From: AC-32 sp963715575
GTDB taxonomy: Bacteria; Actinomycetota; Thermoleophilia; Gaiellales; Gaiellaceae
Assembly: GCA_963715575.1 (NCBI GenBank)
Contig: OY970250.1
Location: 1,798,001-1,862,000 of the forward strand
Direction: 5' to 3'
Length of the DNA stretch: 64,000 nucleotides
In this document: positions 26,656 through 34,336 of the stretch, one piece after another
Layout: each line of letters opens with the position of its first letter
Position numbering within the stretch: position 1 is the first letter of the stretch
Translations under genes and position numbers: made by a program
Notes under the pieces: model-generated
Seen by the model: the letters and a program-made list of their open reading frames with translations, nothing else
The model's database searches: none
Told to the model about the DNA's origin: nothing

Positions 26656-26668
26656 GGTGTCAGACACC
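26656..26668. repeat. Palindrome GGTGTCAGACACC
   Basis: A 13-nt palindrome with a single central A, in the 187-nt gap between mreB and arfB, 12 nt past the arfB stop. It separates arfB from a partial duplicate of its own 3' end (26520-26650). Possibly the trace of a short mobile repeat. Confidence 0.6.
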
Positions 26669-26680
26669 GTGTGACGGCGG

Positions 26681-27088
26681 CTATTCGGGCGGCCGACGCA
26701 GGCGCTTCGTGTCGCCGCGGCGGCGCTTCTGCTCCAGCCGCCGTTCCTTCGACGCCTTCGTGGGCCTCGTCGGGCGCCGCCGCCTCGGGACCCGCAGTGC
26801 CTCGCGCAGCGACTCGACCAGCCGCTCGGTCGCCAGCTCGCGGTTGCGCCACTGGCTGCGCTCGTCCTGGGCGACCGCTCGCAGCACGGGGCCGGCCTTG
26901 GCGACGACTCGCCGCTTCTGCGCCTCCGAGAGCGCCGTGGAGGCTTCGACGTCGAAGCTCGCCTCGACGCGCGTGTCGCTCTTCTGCGCGTGCTGCCCGC
27001 CGGGCCCGCTCGAGCGCGAGAACCGGTAGTCGATCTCGGAACGCGGGATCGAGACCGACCGTGTCACCTGAATAGGATCGTCGGCCAT
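26681..27088 (-). CDS. arfB: Alternative ribosome-rescue peptidyl-tRNA hydrolase ArfB
   Basis: 135 residues from ATG at 27086-27088. The catalytic GGQ is in SSGPGGQHAQKSDTRVE and the Lys/Arg-rich tail (KASKERRLEQKRRRGDTKRLRR) inserts in the empty mRNA channel of stalled ribosomes. Frees nascent chains without a stop codon. Its start codon shares CATG with the start of the divergent lipoprotein gene. Confidence 0.92.
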   Translation of the reverse strand: MADDPIQVTRSVSIPRSEIDYRFSRSSGPGGQHAQKSDTRVEASFDVEASTALSEAQKRRVVAKAGPVLRAVAQDERSQWRNRELATERLVESLREALRVPRRRRPTRPTKASKERRLEQKRRRGDTKRLRRPPE

Positions 27089-27731
27089 GAGGTGGATTCT
27101 GACCGCCGTCTGCCTCGCCGCCGTCTGCGCAGGCTGCAGGTCGGGCCAGCGTGAGGTCTCGGGCCCCCCGGACTGTGCCGCGCGCGTCACCTGGAACGGC
27201 ACGGTCTACTACGGCGAGACGTTCTCGTCGCTGCCGCCGGCGACGCTGATGCTCGGCACGGGCGGGCGGCCGACCTGCGGTGACGTGAACGGCGGGGAGG
27301 CGGGGGCGAGCTCGACCGTCGAGGTCCGGCGACTGATCGGCGTCGACCCGCGGGTCGCGGTCGCAGTACAGGGCGAGCCGGAGCACGCGTACCTCGCACG
27401 CGGCTACTTCGTCCAGCTTCCAAGCCATCCGCTTCACCGGTCGCTCGCGCCGTGGCAGCGGTCGCGGAGCGAGCTCAAAGGCTGCTCCGCAACCCGGCGG
27501 GTCGAGCTCGCGGGCACTGTCCGCTCCAGCACGGGCGCAGGAATCGGTGTCGTGCGCGGCCGCGGGGAGGCGTTCCTCTTCGTCGACCCCTTCACGCGTG
27601 TGCGAGGGCTGGAACGGAACGGGCTGCCGTACGTCGCACCGGGGCAGCGCGTCGCCGTGGACGCGACCGCCTGCCTGTGGCCCGGCGGCCGCTTGCGCAA
27701 GCTCGTGCCGCGCCTCGTTCGCCCGGCTTAG
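27087..27731 (+). CDS. Lipoprotein of unknown function (DUF6281-like)
   Basis: 214 residues. Signal with lipobox (LTAVCLAAVCAGC) gives a lipidated Cys17. The rest contains CAARVTWNGTVYYGE and TLMLGTGGRPTCGD, a pattern I tentatively match to DUF6281. Two or three further Cys may pair. TAGGAT lies 8 nt before ATG. Confidence 0.7.
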   Translation: MRWILTAVCLAAVCAGCRSGQREVSGPPDCAARVTWNGTVYYGETFSSLPPATLMLGTGGRPTCGDVNGGEAGASSTVEVRRLIGVDPRVAVAVQGEPEHAYLARGYFVQLPSHPLHRSLAPWQRSRSELKGCSATRRVELAGTVRSSTGAGIGVVRGRGEAFLFVDPFTRVRGLERNGLPYVAPGQRVAVDATACLWPGGRLRKLVPRLVRPA

Positions 27732-27742
27732 ACTCGCGCTCC

Positions 27743-28519
27743 ATGGCGGGCATTCTCCTGGACGTCGACGGCGTCCTCCACGTCTCCGGTGCGCCGATCG
27801 CCGGTGCGGCCGAGGCCGTGCAGCAGCTGCGCGAGAACGGCCACCGGCTGCGCTTCGTCACCAACAACACGACGCACTCGCGCCGACGGCTGGCCGAGCA
27901 GATCCGCGGCTTCGGGATCGAGCTGGCCGACGAGGAGCTGCAGACCACGCCGACCGCGGCGGCGCACGCGCTGCAGGGCAAGCGGGTGCTGGCGCTGACG
28001 ATGCCCGACATCGTCGAGGACCTGGGCGAGATCGAGCTGGTCGGCGAGGGCGCAGACGCAGTCCTGATCGGCGGCGCCGACGAGACCTTCGAGACGAACC
28101 AGGTCTTCAGCTACATGAACCTCGCGCGAGCGTTCGCCGAGCTGCAGGCCGGTGCCGAGCTCTACTGCCTGCACAAGAACCGCTGGTGGCAGACCGCGCG
28201 CGGGCCGCTGCTCGACTCGGGCGCCTTCGTCGCCGGGCTCGAGTACGCGGCCGAGCTCGAGGCGACGGTGCTGGGCAAGCCGAGCCCCGCCTACTTCCAG
28301 GCCGCGCTCGACGCGCTCGACTCCGACGCCGAGCTGACCTGGATGGTCGGCGACGACATCGAGGCCGACATCGCCGGAGCGCACGCCTGCGGCCTGAAGA
28401 CGGTGCTCGTGCGCACGGGCAAGTTCCGCCCGGATGCGGTCGAGGTCGCCCGCGTGCAGCCGGACGGGATCGTCACGTCGATCGCGGCGCTGCCCGGCTG
28501 GATCGAGCACGCTGCATAA
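27743..28519 (+). CDS. HAD-IIA family phosphatase (NagD/LHPP-like)
   Basis: 258 residues. Motif I DVDGVLH (the family's nucleophile region), motif II VTNNTTHSRRRLAEQ, C2 cap containing LIGGADETF, motif III in GKPSPAYF and motif IV MVGDDIEADIAGAHACGLKTVLV. Dephosphorylates small phosphates such as phosphoglycolate or nucleotides; substrate not assignable. TAGACT is 8 nt before the start. Confidence 0.88.
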   Translation: MAGILLDVDGVLHVSGAPIAGAAEAVQQLRENGHRLRFVTNNTTHSRRRLAEQIRGFGIELADEELQTTPTAAAHALQGKRVLALTMPDIVEDLGEIELVGEGADAVLIGGADETFETNQVFSYMNLARAFAELQAGAELYCLHKNRWWQTARGPLLDSGAFVAGLEYAAELEATVLGKPSPAYFQAALDALDSDAELTWMVGDDIEADIAGAHACGLKTVLVRTGKFRPDAVEVARVQPDGIVTSIAALPGWIEHAA

Positions 28520-28528
28520 AGTGACGCC

Positions 28529-28888
28529 GTGCGCGTCGGCGTCGACCTGATCGAGATCCCGCGGATCGCGCGGGCGCTGGAGCGCTACCCGGGCTTTCGC
28601 GAGCGCTGCTTCACGGACGCCGAGCGCGCCTACTGCGACTCGAAGCCGAACCCGCCGCAGCACTACGCGGCGCGCTTCGCCGGCAAGGAGGCGGTCGGCA
28701 AGGCGCTCGGCTCGGGCGTGCGCTTCACGTGGCGCGAGATCGAGATCGCCGGCCGGCCGAAACCGGGCGTCACGTTGAGCGGGAAGACGAAGGCGTGGGC
28801 CGAGCGCGTGGGCGCGGGGGAGATCGAGCTCTCGATGACCCACTCGCGCGAGCTCGCCCAGGCGGTGTGCGTTGTCTCCGACGTTTGA
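28529..28888 (+). CDS. acpS: Holo-[acyl-carrier-protein] synthase
   Basis: 119 residues from GTG, 6 nt after a TAAAGT box. Transfers phosphopantetheine from CoA to ACP. VGVDLIEIPRIARAL carries the metal-binding Asp and AARFAGKEAVGKALG the Glu/Lys pair; SMTHSRELAQAVCVV closes the fold. Heads an operon with nnr, alr, cca and a methyltransferase. Confidence 0.94.
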   Translation: MRVGVDLIEIPRIARALERYPGFRERCFTDAERAYCDSKPNPPQHYAARFAGKEAVGKALGSGVRFTWREIEIAGRPKPGVTLSGKTKAWAERVGAGEIELSMTHSRELAQAVCVVSDV

Positions 28889-30251
28889 GCCGCTCTACAC
28901 CGCCGAGGAGATGAAGCGGGCCGAGGCCGGCCACGACGTGGGCGAGCTGATGGCGCGCGCCGGGCGGGCGGTCGCCGAGGAGGCGATGCGCCGCTTCCCG
29001 GACGCGGTTCGGTTCGTGGCCGTCTGCGGCGGCGGTGCGAACGGCGGCGACGGGCGGATCGCGCTCGAGGTGCTGGAGTCGGCCGCGAAGATCGCGCGCT
29101 CGTCCGACGACGCGCCGGTCCGCGAGGCCGACGTGATCGTCGACGCGCTCTTCGGCACCGGCTTCCACGGCGAGCCGCGCGAGGATGCGGCGCGCATGAT
29201 CGAGGCGATCAACGCCGCCGGCAAGCCCGTCGTCGCGGTCGATCTTCCCTCCGGGGTGAACGCCTCGACGGGGGAGGTCGCCGGCGCGTGCGTGCAGGCG
29301 ACCGTGACGGTCACGATGCACGGGCCGAAGGTCGGCACGGAGGTCGCTCCCGGCCGCTTCCGGGCCGGCGAGGTGGTCGTGGCCGACATCGGCCTCGACC
29401 CGGTCGAGACCGAGCACCGGTTGGTGACGCCCGCGATCCTGCGCGCGGTCCCGCGGCGCAGCGAGGAGCAGAACAAGTACACGGCCGGGACGGTGCTTGT
29501 CGTCGGCGGCTCGCGCGGCCTCACCGGCGCGCCGAGCCTCGCGGCCGAGGCTGCCTTCCGCGCCGACGCCGGCTACGTCGCCGTCGCGGTGCCCGACTCG
29601 ACGCTGGCGGTCTTCGAGCAGCGCCTGCTCGAGGCCGTCAAGCTGCCGTGCCCCGAGGACGACGGGAAGATCTCGCCGCGCGCGATCGAGCCGATCGCCG
29701 AGTTCGCCTCGAAAGCGGGCTCGCTGGCGCTCGGGCCGGGGCTCGGCCGTGGCCCCGGGCCGAAGGAGGTCGTGCGGCGGCTGCTGGCCGAGCTCGACCG
29801 TCCCGCGGTGGTCGACGCCGACGGGCTGCACGACCTCGAACCGTTCGAGCGGGAGGCGCCGACGGTGCTCACCCCGCACGAGGGCGAGCTCGCCCGGCTG
29901 CTCGGCGTCCAGTCGGACTGGGTCGCCGCGCACCGGCTCGAAGCGGTGAAGCGCGCCGCGGCCAACTTCCACTGCGTCTGCCTGCTCAAGGGCGCGGACA
30001 CGCTCGTCGCCGCGCCGGGAGAGGGCGTGCTGGTCGTCTCGCTCGGGACGCCGGCGCTGGCCACGGCCGGCAGCGGCGACGTCCTGACCGGGATCGTCGC
30101 GGCCTTCCTCGCGAAGGGCGTTGACGCGCGCACGGCTGCGGCCGCGGCCGCGGCGGCGCAGCAGCTCGCCTCGCGGGCGATCCCGCAGTCGGGAGCGGTC
30201 GCGAGCGACGTGGTGGCCGCGCTGCCGCTGGTGCTCGATGCACCGGTCTGA
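28872..30251 (+). CDS. nnr: Bifunctional NAD(P)HX epimerase/dehydratase
   Basis: 459 residues from TTG, overlapping acpS by 17 nt. Repairs hydrated NAD(P)H. N-terminal YjeF_N epimerase (YTAEEMKRAEAG, then CGGGANGGDGRIA, DALFGTGFHGEPR); C-terminal ADP-dependent dehydratase of ribokinase fold (GSRGLTGAPSLAAEAAFRADAGY, LKGADTLVAAPG, ATAGSGDVLTGIVAAFLAKG). acpS-nnr-alr order is classical. Confidence 0.94.
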   Translation: MSPTFEPLYTAEEMKRAEAGHDVGELMARAGRAVAEEAMRRFPDAVRFVAVCGGGANGGDGRIALEVLESAAKIARSSDDAPVREADVIVDALFGTGFHGEPREDAARMIEAINAAGKPVVAVDLPSGVNASTGEVAGACVQATVTVTMHGPKVGTEVAPGRFRAGEVVVADIGLDPVETEHRLVTPAILRAVPRRSEEQNKYTAGTVLVVGGSRGLTGAPSLAAEAAFRADAGYVAVAVPDSTLAVFEQRLLEAVKLPCPEDDGKISPRAIEPIAEFASKAGSLALGPGLGRGPGPKEVVRRLLAELDRPAVVDADGLHDLEPFEREAPTVLTPHEGELARLLGVQSDWVAAHRLEAVKRAAANFHCVCLLKGADTLVAAPGEGVLVVSLGTPALATAGSGDVLTGIVAAFLAKGVDARTAAAAAAAAQQLASRAIPQSGAVASDVVAALPLVLDAPV

Positions 30252-31260
30252 GCTGACCGTCGACCTGGGCGCGGTCCGGCGCAACGCGCGGACACTGCTG
30301 CGTGTGCTCGACGGGTCCCAGCTTTGGGCGGTCGTGAAGGCGAACGCGTACGGCCACGGCGCGGTCGACGTCGCCGGCGCGGTGCTCGACGAAGGGGCCG
30401 GCGCGCTCTGCGTCGCCACGGTCGCCGAGGGACTGGAGCTGCGGGCCGAGTTCGGGCTCGCGCGGATCCTCGTGATGGGGCCGACCTCTTCCAGCCGCGA
30501 GATCGCCGAGGCGCGGGAGGCACGGCTCGAGCTCGCGTGGTGGGACGAAGAGCTGCCCGAGGGCGTGCGCGTGCACCTCAAGCTCGACACGGGCATGGGC
30601 CGCTGGGGCCTCTCGGAGCTGCCGGCGCTCGGCCCGGAGGTGGTGGGCCTGATGACCCACCTCGCGACCGCCGACTCAGACCCCGACTTCGCCGACCAAC
30701 AGGTCGAGCGATTCCGCGCCGCGACCGAGCCGTACGGCGAGCTGATGCGGCACGTCGCCAACAGTGCGGCGGCGCTGCGGGTGCCCTCGTCGCGTTTCGA
30801 CGCGGCCCGTTGCGGGATCGCGCTCTACGGCCTCTCGCCCTTCGGGGAGGACCCGGCCACGGACGGGCTCGAGCCGGCGCTCTCCTGGCGCAGCTACCTC
30901 GCGCAGGTCAAGCGGCTCGAGGCGGGCGAGAGCACCGGCTACCGGCGCGCCTTCGTTGCCGAGGCGCCGACCTGGATCGGGATCGTTCCGGTCGGCTACG
31001 CGGACGGCTTCCGGCGCGACCTCACCGGCACCGAGGTGCGCGTCAGCGGCGAGTCCAGGCGCGTGGTCGGGGTGGTCTCGATGGACGCCTTCGCCGTCGA
31101 GCTCGAGCACGAGGAGCCGGTCGGCGCGCCGGTCACGATCCTCGGCCACGGGGTCCTGGCGGAGGATCATGCGCGCGTGGCGGAGACGATCAACTACGAG
31201 CTCACCTCCCGGATCAGCTCGGACCCGCGCCGGGCGAGGCGGACGGTGGTCGATGCTTGA
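30238..31260 (+). CDS. alr: Alanine racemase
   Basis: 340 residues from ATG at 30238, overlapping nnr by 14 nt. PLP-dependent racemase making D-alanine for the wall. The PLP lysine is Lys34 in AVVKANAYGHG; KLDTGMGRWG, RCGIALYGLSPF, STGYRRAF and VSMDAFAVEL follow. Slightly shorter than the usual 360-390. Confidence 0.94.
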   Translation: MHRSELTVDLGAVRRNARTLLRVLDGSQLWAVVKANAYGHGAVDVAGAVLDEGAGALCVATVAEGLELRAEFGLARILVMGPTSSSREIAEAREARLELAWWDEELPEGVRVHLKLDTGMGRWGLSELPALGPEVVGLMTHLATADSDPDFADQQVERFRAATEPYGELMRHVANSAAALRVPSSRFDAARCGIALYGLSPFGEDPATDGLEPALSWRSYLAQVKRLEAGESTGYRRAFVAEAPTWIGIVPVGYADGFRRDLTGTEVRVSGESRRVVGVVSMDAFAVELEHEEPVGAPVTILGHGVLAEDHARVAETINYELTSRISSDPRRARRTVVDA

Positions 31261-32284
31261 GCTCGCCCGGGAAGTGCTGGCCGGCGAGGAGGCCTGGGTC
31301 GTCGGCGGCGCGGTGCGCGACGAGCTGCTCGGCCGCGAGCTCGTCGATCTCGACATCGCCGTGCGCGACCCGCGCCAGGCGGCTCGCGCGTTCTCGAAGC
31401 GAGCCGGCGGCGCGCCGTTCGCCCTCTCCGAGCGGCACGGAGCGTGGCGGGTCGCGCTCGAGGGCGGCCGCACGGTCGACTTCACGCCGCTGCCCGGGTC
31501 GATCGAGGATGACCTGGCCACGCGCGACTTCACGATCAACGCGATCGCCCGGCCACTCGCGGGCGGCGAGCCGGTCGACCCCTTCGGCGGCCGCGACGAC
31601 CTCGAGGCGCACCGGCTGCGCGCGGTCGGCGAGAGCATCTTCCGCGACGACCCCTTGCGCTTGCTGCGCGCAGTCCGGCTGGAGGACGAACTCGAGCTGC
31701 GCCTCGACCCCGAGACGGAGCAGCTCGCCCAACGCGACGCCGGGCTCGTGACCCAGCCGGCGGGCGAGCGGATCGTCGCCGAGCTGCGGCGGCTCTCGGC
31801 CGGCGGCTACCGCCGCCTCGACGGGCTCGGGCTGCTCACGTCCCTCGGCGGCCGGATCGACGACCGGCTCGACCGCTGGGACTCGCCCGACTACCGCCTG
31901 GTGGCCGTTTTCGGCGACGAGCTCCGCCGCTTCCCCGTCTCGAACGAGCTGCGCCGCTTCGCGGCCGCGCTGCTGCGGGCCCAGCCGCCGGAGCTGGACC
32001 CACGGGCGATCCACCGCTTCCGCCGTTCCGTGGAGCCGTGGGCGCTCGAGGCGCTCGCCTTCGCCGGCGCGTCGGAGCTCGCGCCGGCGATCGAGGAGGC
32101 GCGCGCCGACGAACCGGCCGAGCCGCTGCTCCGCGGCGACGAGCTCGACCTGCCGCCGGGCCCGGAGATCGGCCGCCTGCTCGCCGAGATCGAGGAGGAG
32201 CGGGCCGCGGGTACGATCGCCACCAGGGAGGAGGCCCTCGACTATGCACGACGCCACACGGGAGCGGTTCGGCAAGACGGCTGA
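31253..32284 (+). CDS. cca: tRNA nucleotidyltransferase/poly(A) polymerase family protein
   Basis: 343 residues. The class II nucleotidyltransferase head has VVGGAVRDELLGRELVDLDIAV, DFTPLPGSIEDDLATRDFTINAIA and DPLRLLRAVRLEDEL. It would add or repair CCA at tRNA 3' ends. It is short for a bacterial CCA enzyme and no HD motif is seen in the C-terminal part, so a specialised role (A- or CC-adding) is possible. The end overlaps the methyltransferase by 41 nt. Confidence 0.82.
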   Translation: MLELAREVLAGEEAWVVGGAVRDELLGRELVDLDIAVRDPRQAARAFSKRAGGAPFALSERHGAWRVALEGGRTVDFTPLPGSIEDDLATRDFTINAIARPLAGGEPVDPFGGRDDLEAHRLRAVGESIFRDDPLRLLRAVRLEDELELRLDPETEQLAQRDAGLVTQPAGERIVAELRRLSAGGYRRLDGLGLLTSLGGRIDDRLDRWDSPDYRLVAVFGDELRRFPVSNELRRFAAALLRAQPPELDPRAIHRFRRSVEPWALEALAFAGASELAPAIEEARADEPAEPLLRGDELDLPPGPEIGRLLAEIEEERAAGTIATREEALDYARRHTGAVRQDG

Positions 32285-32945
32285 GCGGGTCGCCGCGCTG
32301 CAGGACGCGCGCGCGCCGGAGCTCGAGGAGAAGGTCTTGCGCTTCGTCGCGCCGAAGGGCGACGAGCGGGTGCTCGACTCCGGCAGCGGCCCGGGCGCCC
32401 TTGCATTCGCGCTCGCGCCGCACGTGCGCGAGGTGGTCGCGGTCGATCTCGTGCCCGAGCTGCTCGAGGAGGGCAGGCGCCGGGCCGAGCGCTTCCCCAA
32501 CGTCCGCTTCGTCGAGGGCGACGCGACGAGCCTGCCGTTCGAGCTCGGTGCCTTCGACCTGGCCGGGTCGCTGCGGACGCTGCACCACATCGCGCGGCCG
32601 GAGCTCGCGGTGGCCGAGCTCGTGCGCGTGACCCGTCCCGGCGGCCGGGTGCTCGTCGTCGACCAGATAGCGCCGATCGACCCGCTGGCCGCGACCGAGC
32701 TGAACCTCTTCGAGCGGGCACGCGACCCGTCGACCTCGCGTGTGCTCGCGGAAGTCGACCTGCGTGGCCTGTTCGAGTCCAACGGCCTCGTGCTCCTGCG
32801 TAGCGAGCACGAGCGCGAGCCGCGTGACCTCGACGCGTACCTCGAGCTCGCCGGCTGCGAGGGCGACGAGCGCCGGCGCGCAGAGTCACTCGCGCCGCAG
32901 GGCTACACCGCCGAGCTCGGCTGGTACCTGCTCGAGCGGCGCTAG
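32244..32945 (+). CDS. Class I SAM-dependent methyltransferase
   Basis: 233 residues. Methyltransf_11-type domain: motif I VLDSGSGPGALAFALA, acidic motif II EVVAVDLVPELL, LPFELGAFDLAGSLRTLHHI and PGGRVLVVDQIAP. UbiE-like in shape but substrate unknown. Last gene of the acpS operon; its 3' end overlaps the convergent SelW-like gene by 4 nt. Confidence 0.85.
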   Translation: MHDATRERFGKTAERVAALQDARAPELEEKVLRFVAPKGDERVLDSGSGPGALAFALAPHVREVVAVDLVPELLEEGRRRAERFPNVRFVEGDATSLPFELGAFDLAGSLRTLHHIARPELAVAELVRVTRPGGRVLVVDQIAPIDPLAATELNLFERARDPSTSRVLAEVDLRGLFESNGLVLLRSEHEREPRDLDAYLELAGCEGDERRRAESLAPQGYTAELGWYLLERR

Positions 32946-33154
32946 AGCGCCGCGCGGACCTCGCCGGGCTCGGGGAAGCGCCCGGTCTCGGCCTTCGAGA
33001 AGACGAGCCGCCCGTCGGCGATCACGTCGTACTGCCCCTTGCCACCCGGGATCGCCTCGGCCTCGAAGCCCTCGGCGCTGAGCTCGGTCGCGAGACTCGC
33101 GGCCCTCTCGTCGTAGCCGCCTCAGGTGGGGCAGTAGTGGATCTCGACGCGCAC
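32942..33154 (-). CDS. SelW/Rdx-type selenoprotein with in-frame UGA (CxxU)
   Basis: 70 residues if the UGA at 33122-33124 is read as selenocysteine. From GTG at 33154 the frame reads VRVEIHYCPT-U-GGYDERAASL, then ATELSAEGFEAEAIPGGKGQ and YDVIADGRLVFSK, ending EVRAAL at 32942. CPTU is exactly the CxxU redox motif of SelW/Rdx thioredoxin-like proteins. A possible SECIS-type stem CGAGA/TCTCG (33106-33110 with 33091-33095) has a 10-nt loop beginning GGG, 16 nt after UGA. Starts 9 nt after the MarR gene, so it is co-transcribed with it. Ordinary ORF callers miss it. Confidence 0.85.
33091..33110 (-). promoter_or_regulatory. Candidate bacterial SECIS of the SelW-like gene
   Basis: A 5-bp stem CGAGA/TCTCG with a loop starting GGG, beginning 11 nt and looping 16 nt downstream of the UGA, within the published distance range for bacterial SECIS elements. 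A longer alternative using GCGGC/GCCGC is also possible. Confidence 0.4.
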
Positions 33155-33163
33155 GCCGCGATC

Positions 33164-33571
33164 CTACGTCGGCAGTCCGGTCGACTGGAGGTGCTCGAAC
33201 GCCTGGCTCAGGGCCTGGCGCTCGCGCTCGTTGCTCGTGAAGACCTCCGCGAGCCTCCGGTCGCCCTCCGCGGTCAGGCGCAGGATCGCGATCCGGCCGT
33301 CCTCGCTCGAGCGTTCGCGCTCGACCAGGCCGATCTCCTCGGCGCGGCTGACGAGCTCGGTGACGGTGCTCTGCGCGAGCTGCAGGCGCTCCGCGAGCTG
33401 GGTCACGGTCGACTGCTCGCTCTGGTCGGGCGCGCCCTTGATCATCAGCAGCAGCAGGTAGCGCTGCGGCGTCAGGCCGGCCGCGCGCGAGTTCCGCTCC
33501 GAGGTTCGCAGGAAGCCGCGCAGGGCGGCGCGGAACTCGGCGACCGGGACGGCATCGGCGGCGGACAGCAT
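33164..33571 (-). CDS. MarR family transcriptional regulator
   Basis: 135 residues. Winged helix at residues 50-100: TVTQLAERLQLAQSTVTELVSRAEEIGLVERERSSEDGR. A TAGGAT box is 6 nt upstream of its ATG, suggesting a leaderless mRNA. It precedes the SelW-like selenoprotein by 9 nt, so it may sense oxidants or electrophiles and autoregulate that pair. No cysteine obvious for redox sensing. Confidence 0.85.
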   Translation of the reverse strand: MLSAADAVPVAEFRAALRGFLRTSERNSRAAGLTPQRYLLLLMIKGAPDQSEQSTVTQLAERLQLAQSTVTELVSRAEEIGLVERERSSEDGRIAILRLTAEGDRRLAEVFTSNERERQALSQAFEHLQSTGLPT

Positions 33572-33580
33572 GCGGGAATC

Positions 33581-34336
33581 CTAATCTCCCGCGGGCCGAA
33601 TGCCACGCGCTGCGAACCGCGCGACCAGCCCGGGCGCCAGCGCCTGCGCCAGCGGCGCGATTCGGTACCAGCGCGGCACGAAGACCTCGCGCCGGTTCTG
33701 CCCGACGGCGTCGAGCAGCCGCTGGGCCACGAGCTCCGGTTCCACCACCAGCGAGCCCACGCGCGGGCCGAAGCGCTCGCGCTGCGGGAAGCCTTCGGTC
33801 TCGACGAACCCGGGCAGGATCGTGTGCACGCGAATCCCGCGCGGCCGCAGCTCGGCGCCCACCGAGCGCGAGAACGCGAGTTGGGCGTGCTTGGAGGCCG
33901 TGTACGGCCCGGCCGAGCCGGCGGCCACCGTGCCCGCAACCGAGACGACGTTGGCCACGTCGGAGGGAGCCGCCGCCTCGAGCGCCGGCAGGAAGGCCCG
34001 CAGGCACCAGACGCCGCCGAGGTAGTTCGTGCGCGTCACCTCCTCGACCCGCTCCGGCGGTGTTCGCAGGAAGCCACCGCGGCCGGGGACGCCGGCGTTG
34101 TTGACGAGCAGTGAGACGTGTGGGTGCCGCTCGACGATCGCGGCGGCCATCTGCTCGACCGCCTCACGGTCGCCGACGTCGCAGAGCTCCCACTCGGCGC
34201 CGAGCTCCTCGGCGAGCGGGCGCAGCCGCTCCTCGCGGCGCGCCACCAGCACGCAGTCCCAGCCGCGGCCGCGCAGGGCTCTCGCCACCGCCGCGCCGAT
34301 CCCGCTCGAGCCGCCGGTGACGACGGCTAGCGGCAC
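33581..34336 (-). CDS. SDR family oxidoreductase
   Basis: 251 residues from GTG at 34334-34336. Classical short-chain dehydrogenase: cofactor TGGSSGIGAAVARALRGRG, NNAG, Ser in VVSVAGTV and catalytic YTASKHAQ. NADP preference is suggested by RREE after strand 2. Substrate unknown. Overlaps the end of the subtilase gene by 10 nt. Confidence 0.85.
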   Translation of the reverse strand: MPLAVVTGGSSGIGAAVARALRGRGWDCVLVARREERLRPLAEELGAEWELCDVGDREAVEQMAAAIVERHPHVSLLVNNAGVPGRGGFLRTPPERVEEVTRTNYLGGVWCLRAFLPALEAAAPSDVANVVSVAGTVAAGSAGPYTASKHAQLAFSRSVGAELRPRGIRVHTILPGFVETEGFPQRERFGPRVGSLVVEPELVAQRLLDAVGQNRREVFVPRWYRIAPLAQALAPGLVARFAARGIRPAGD

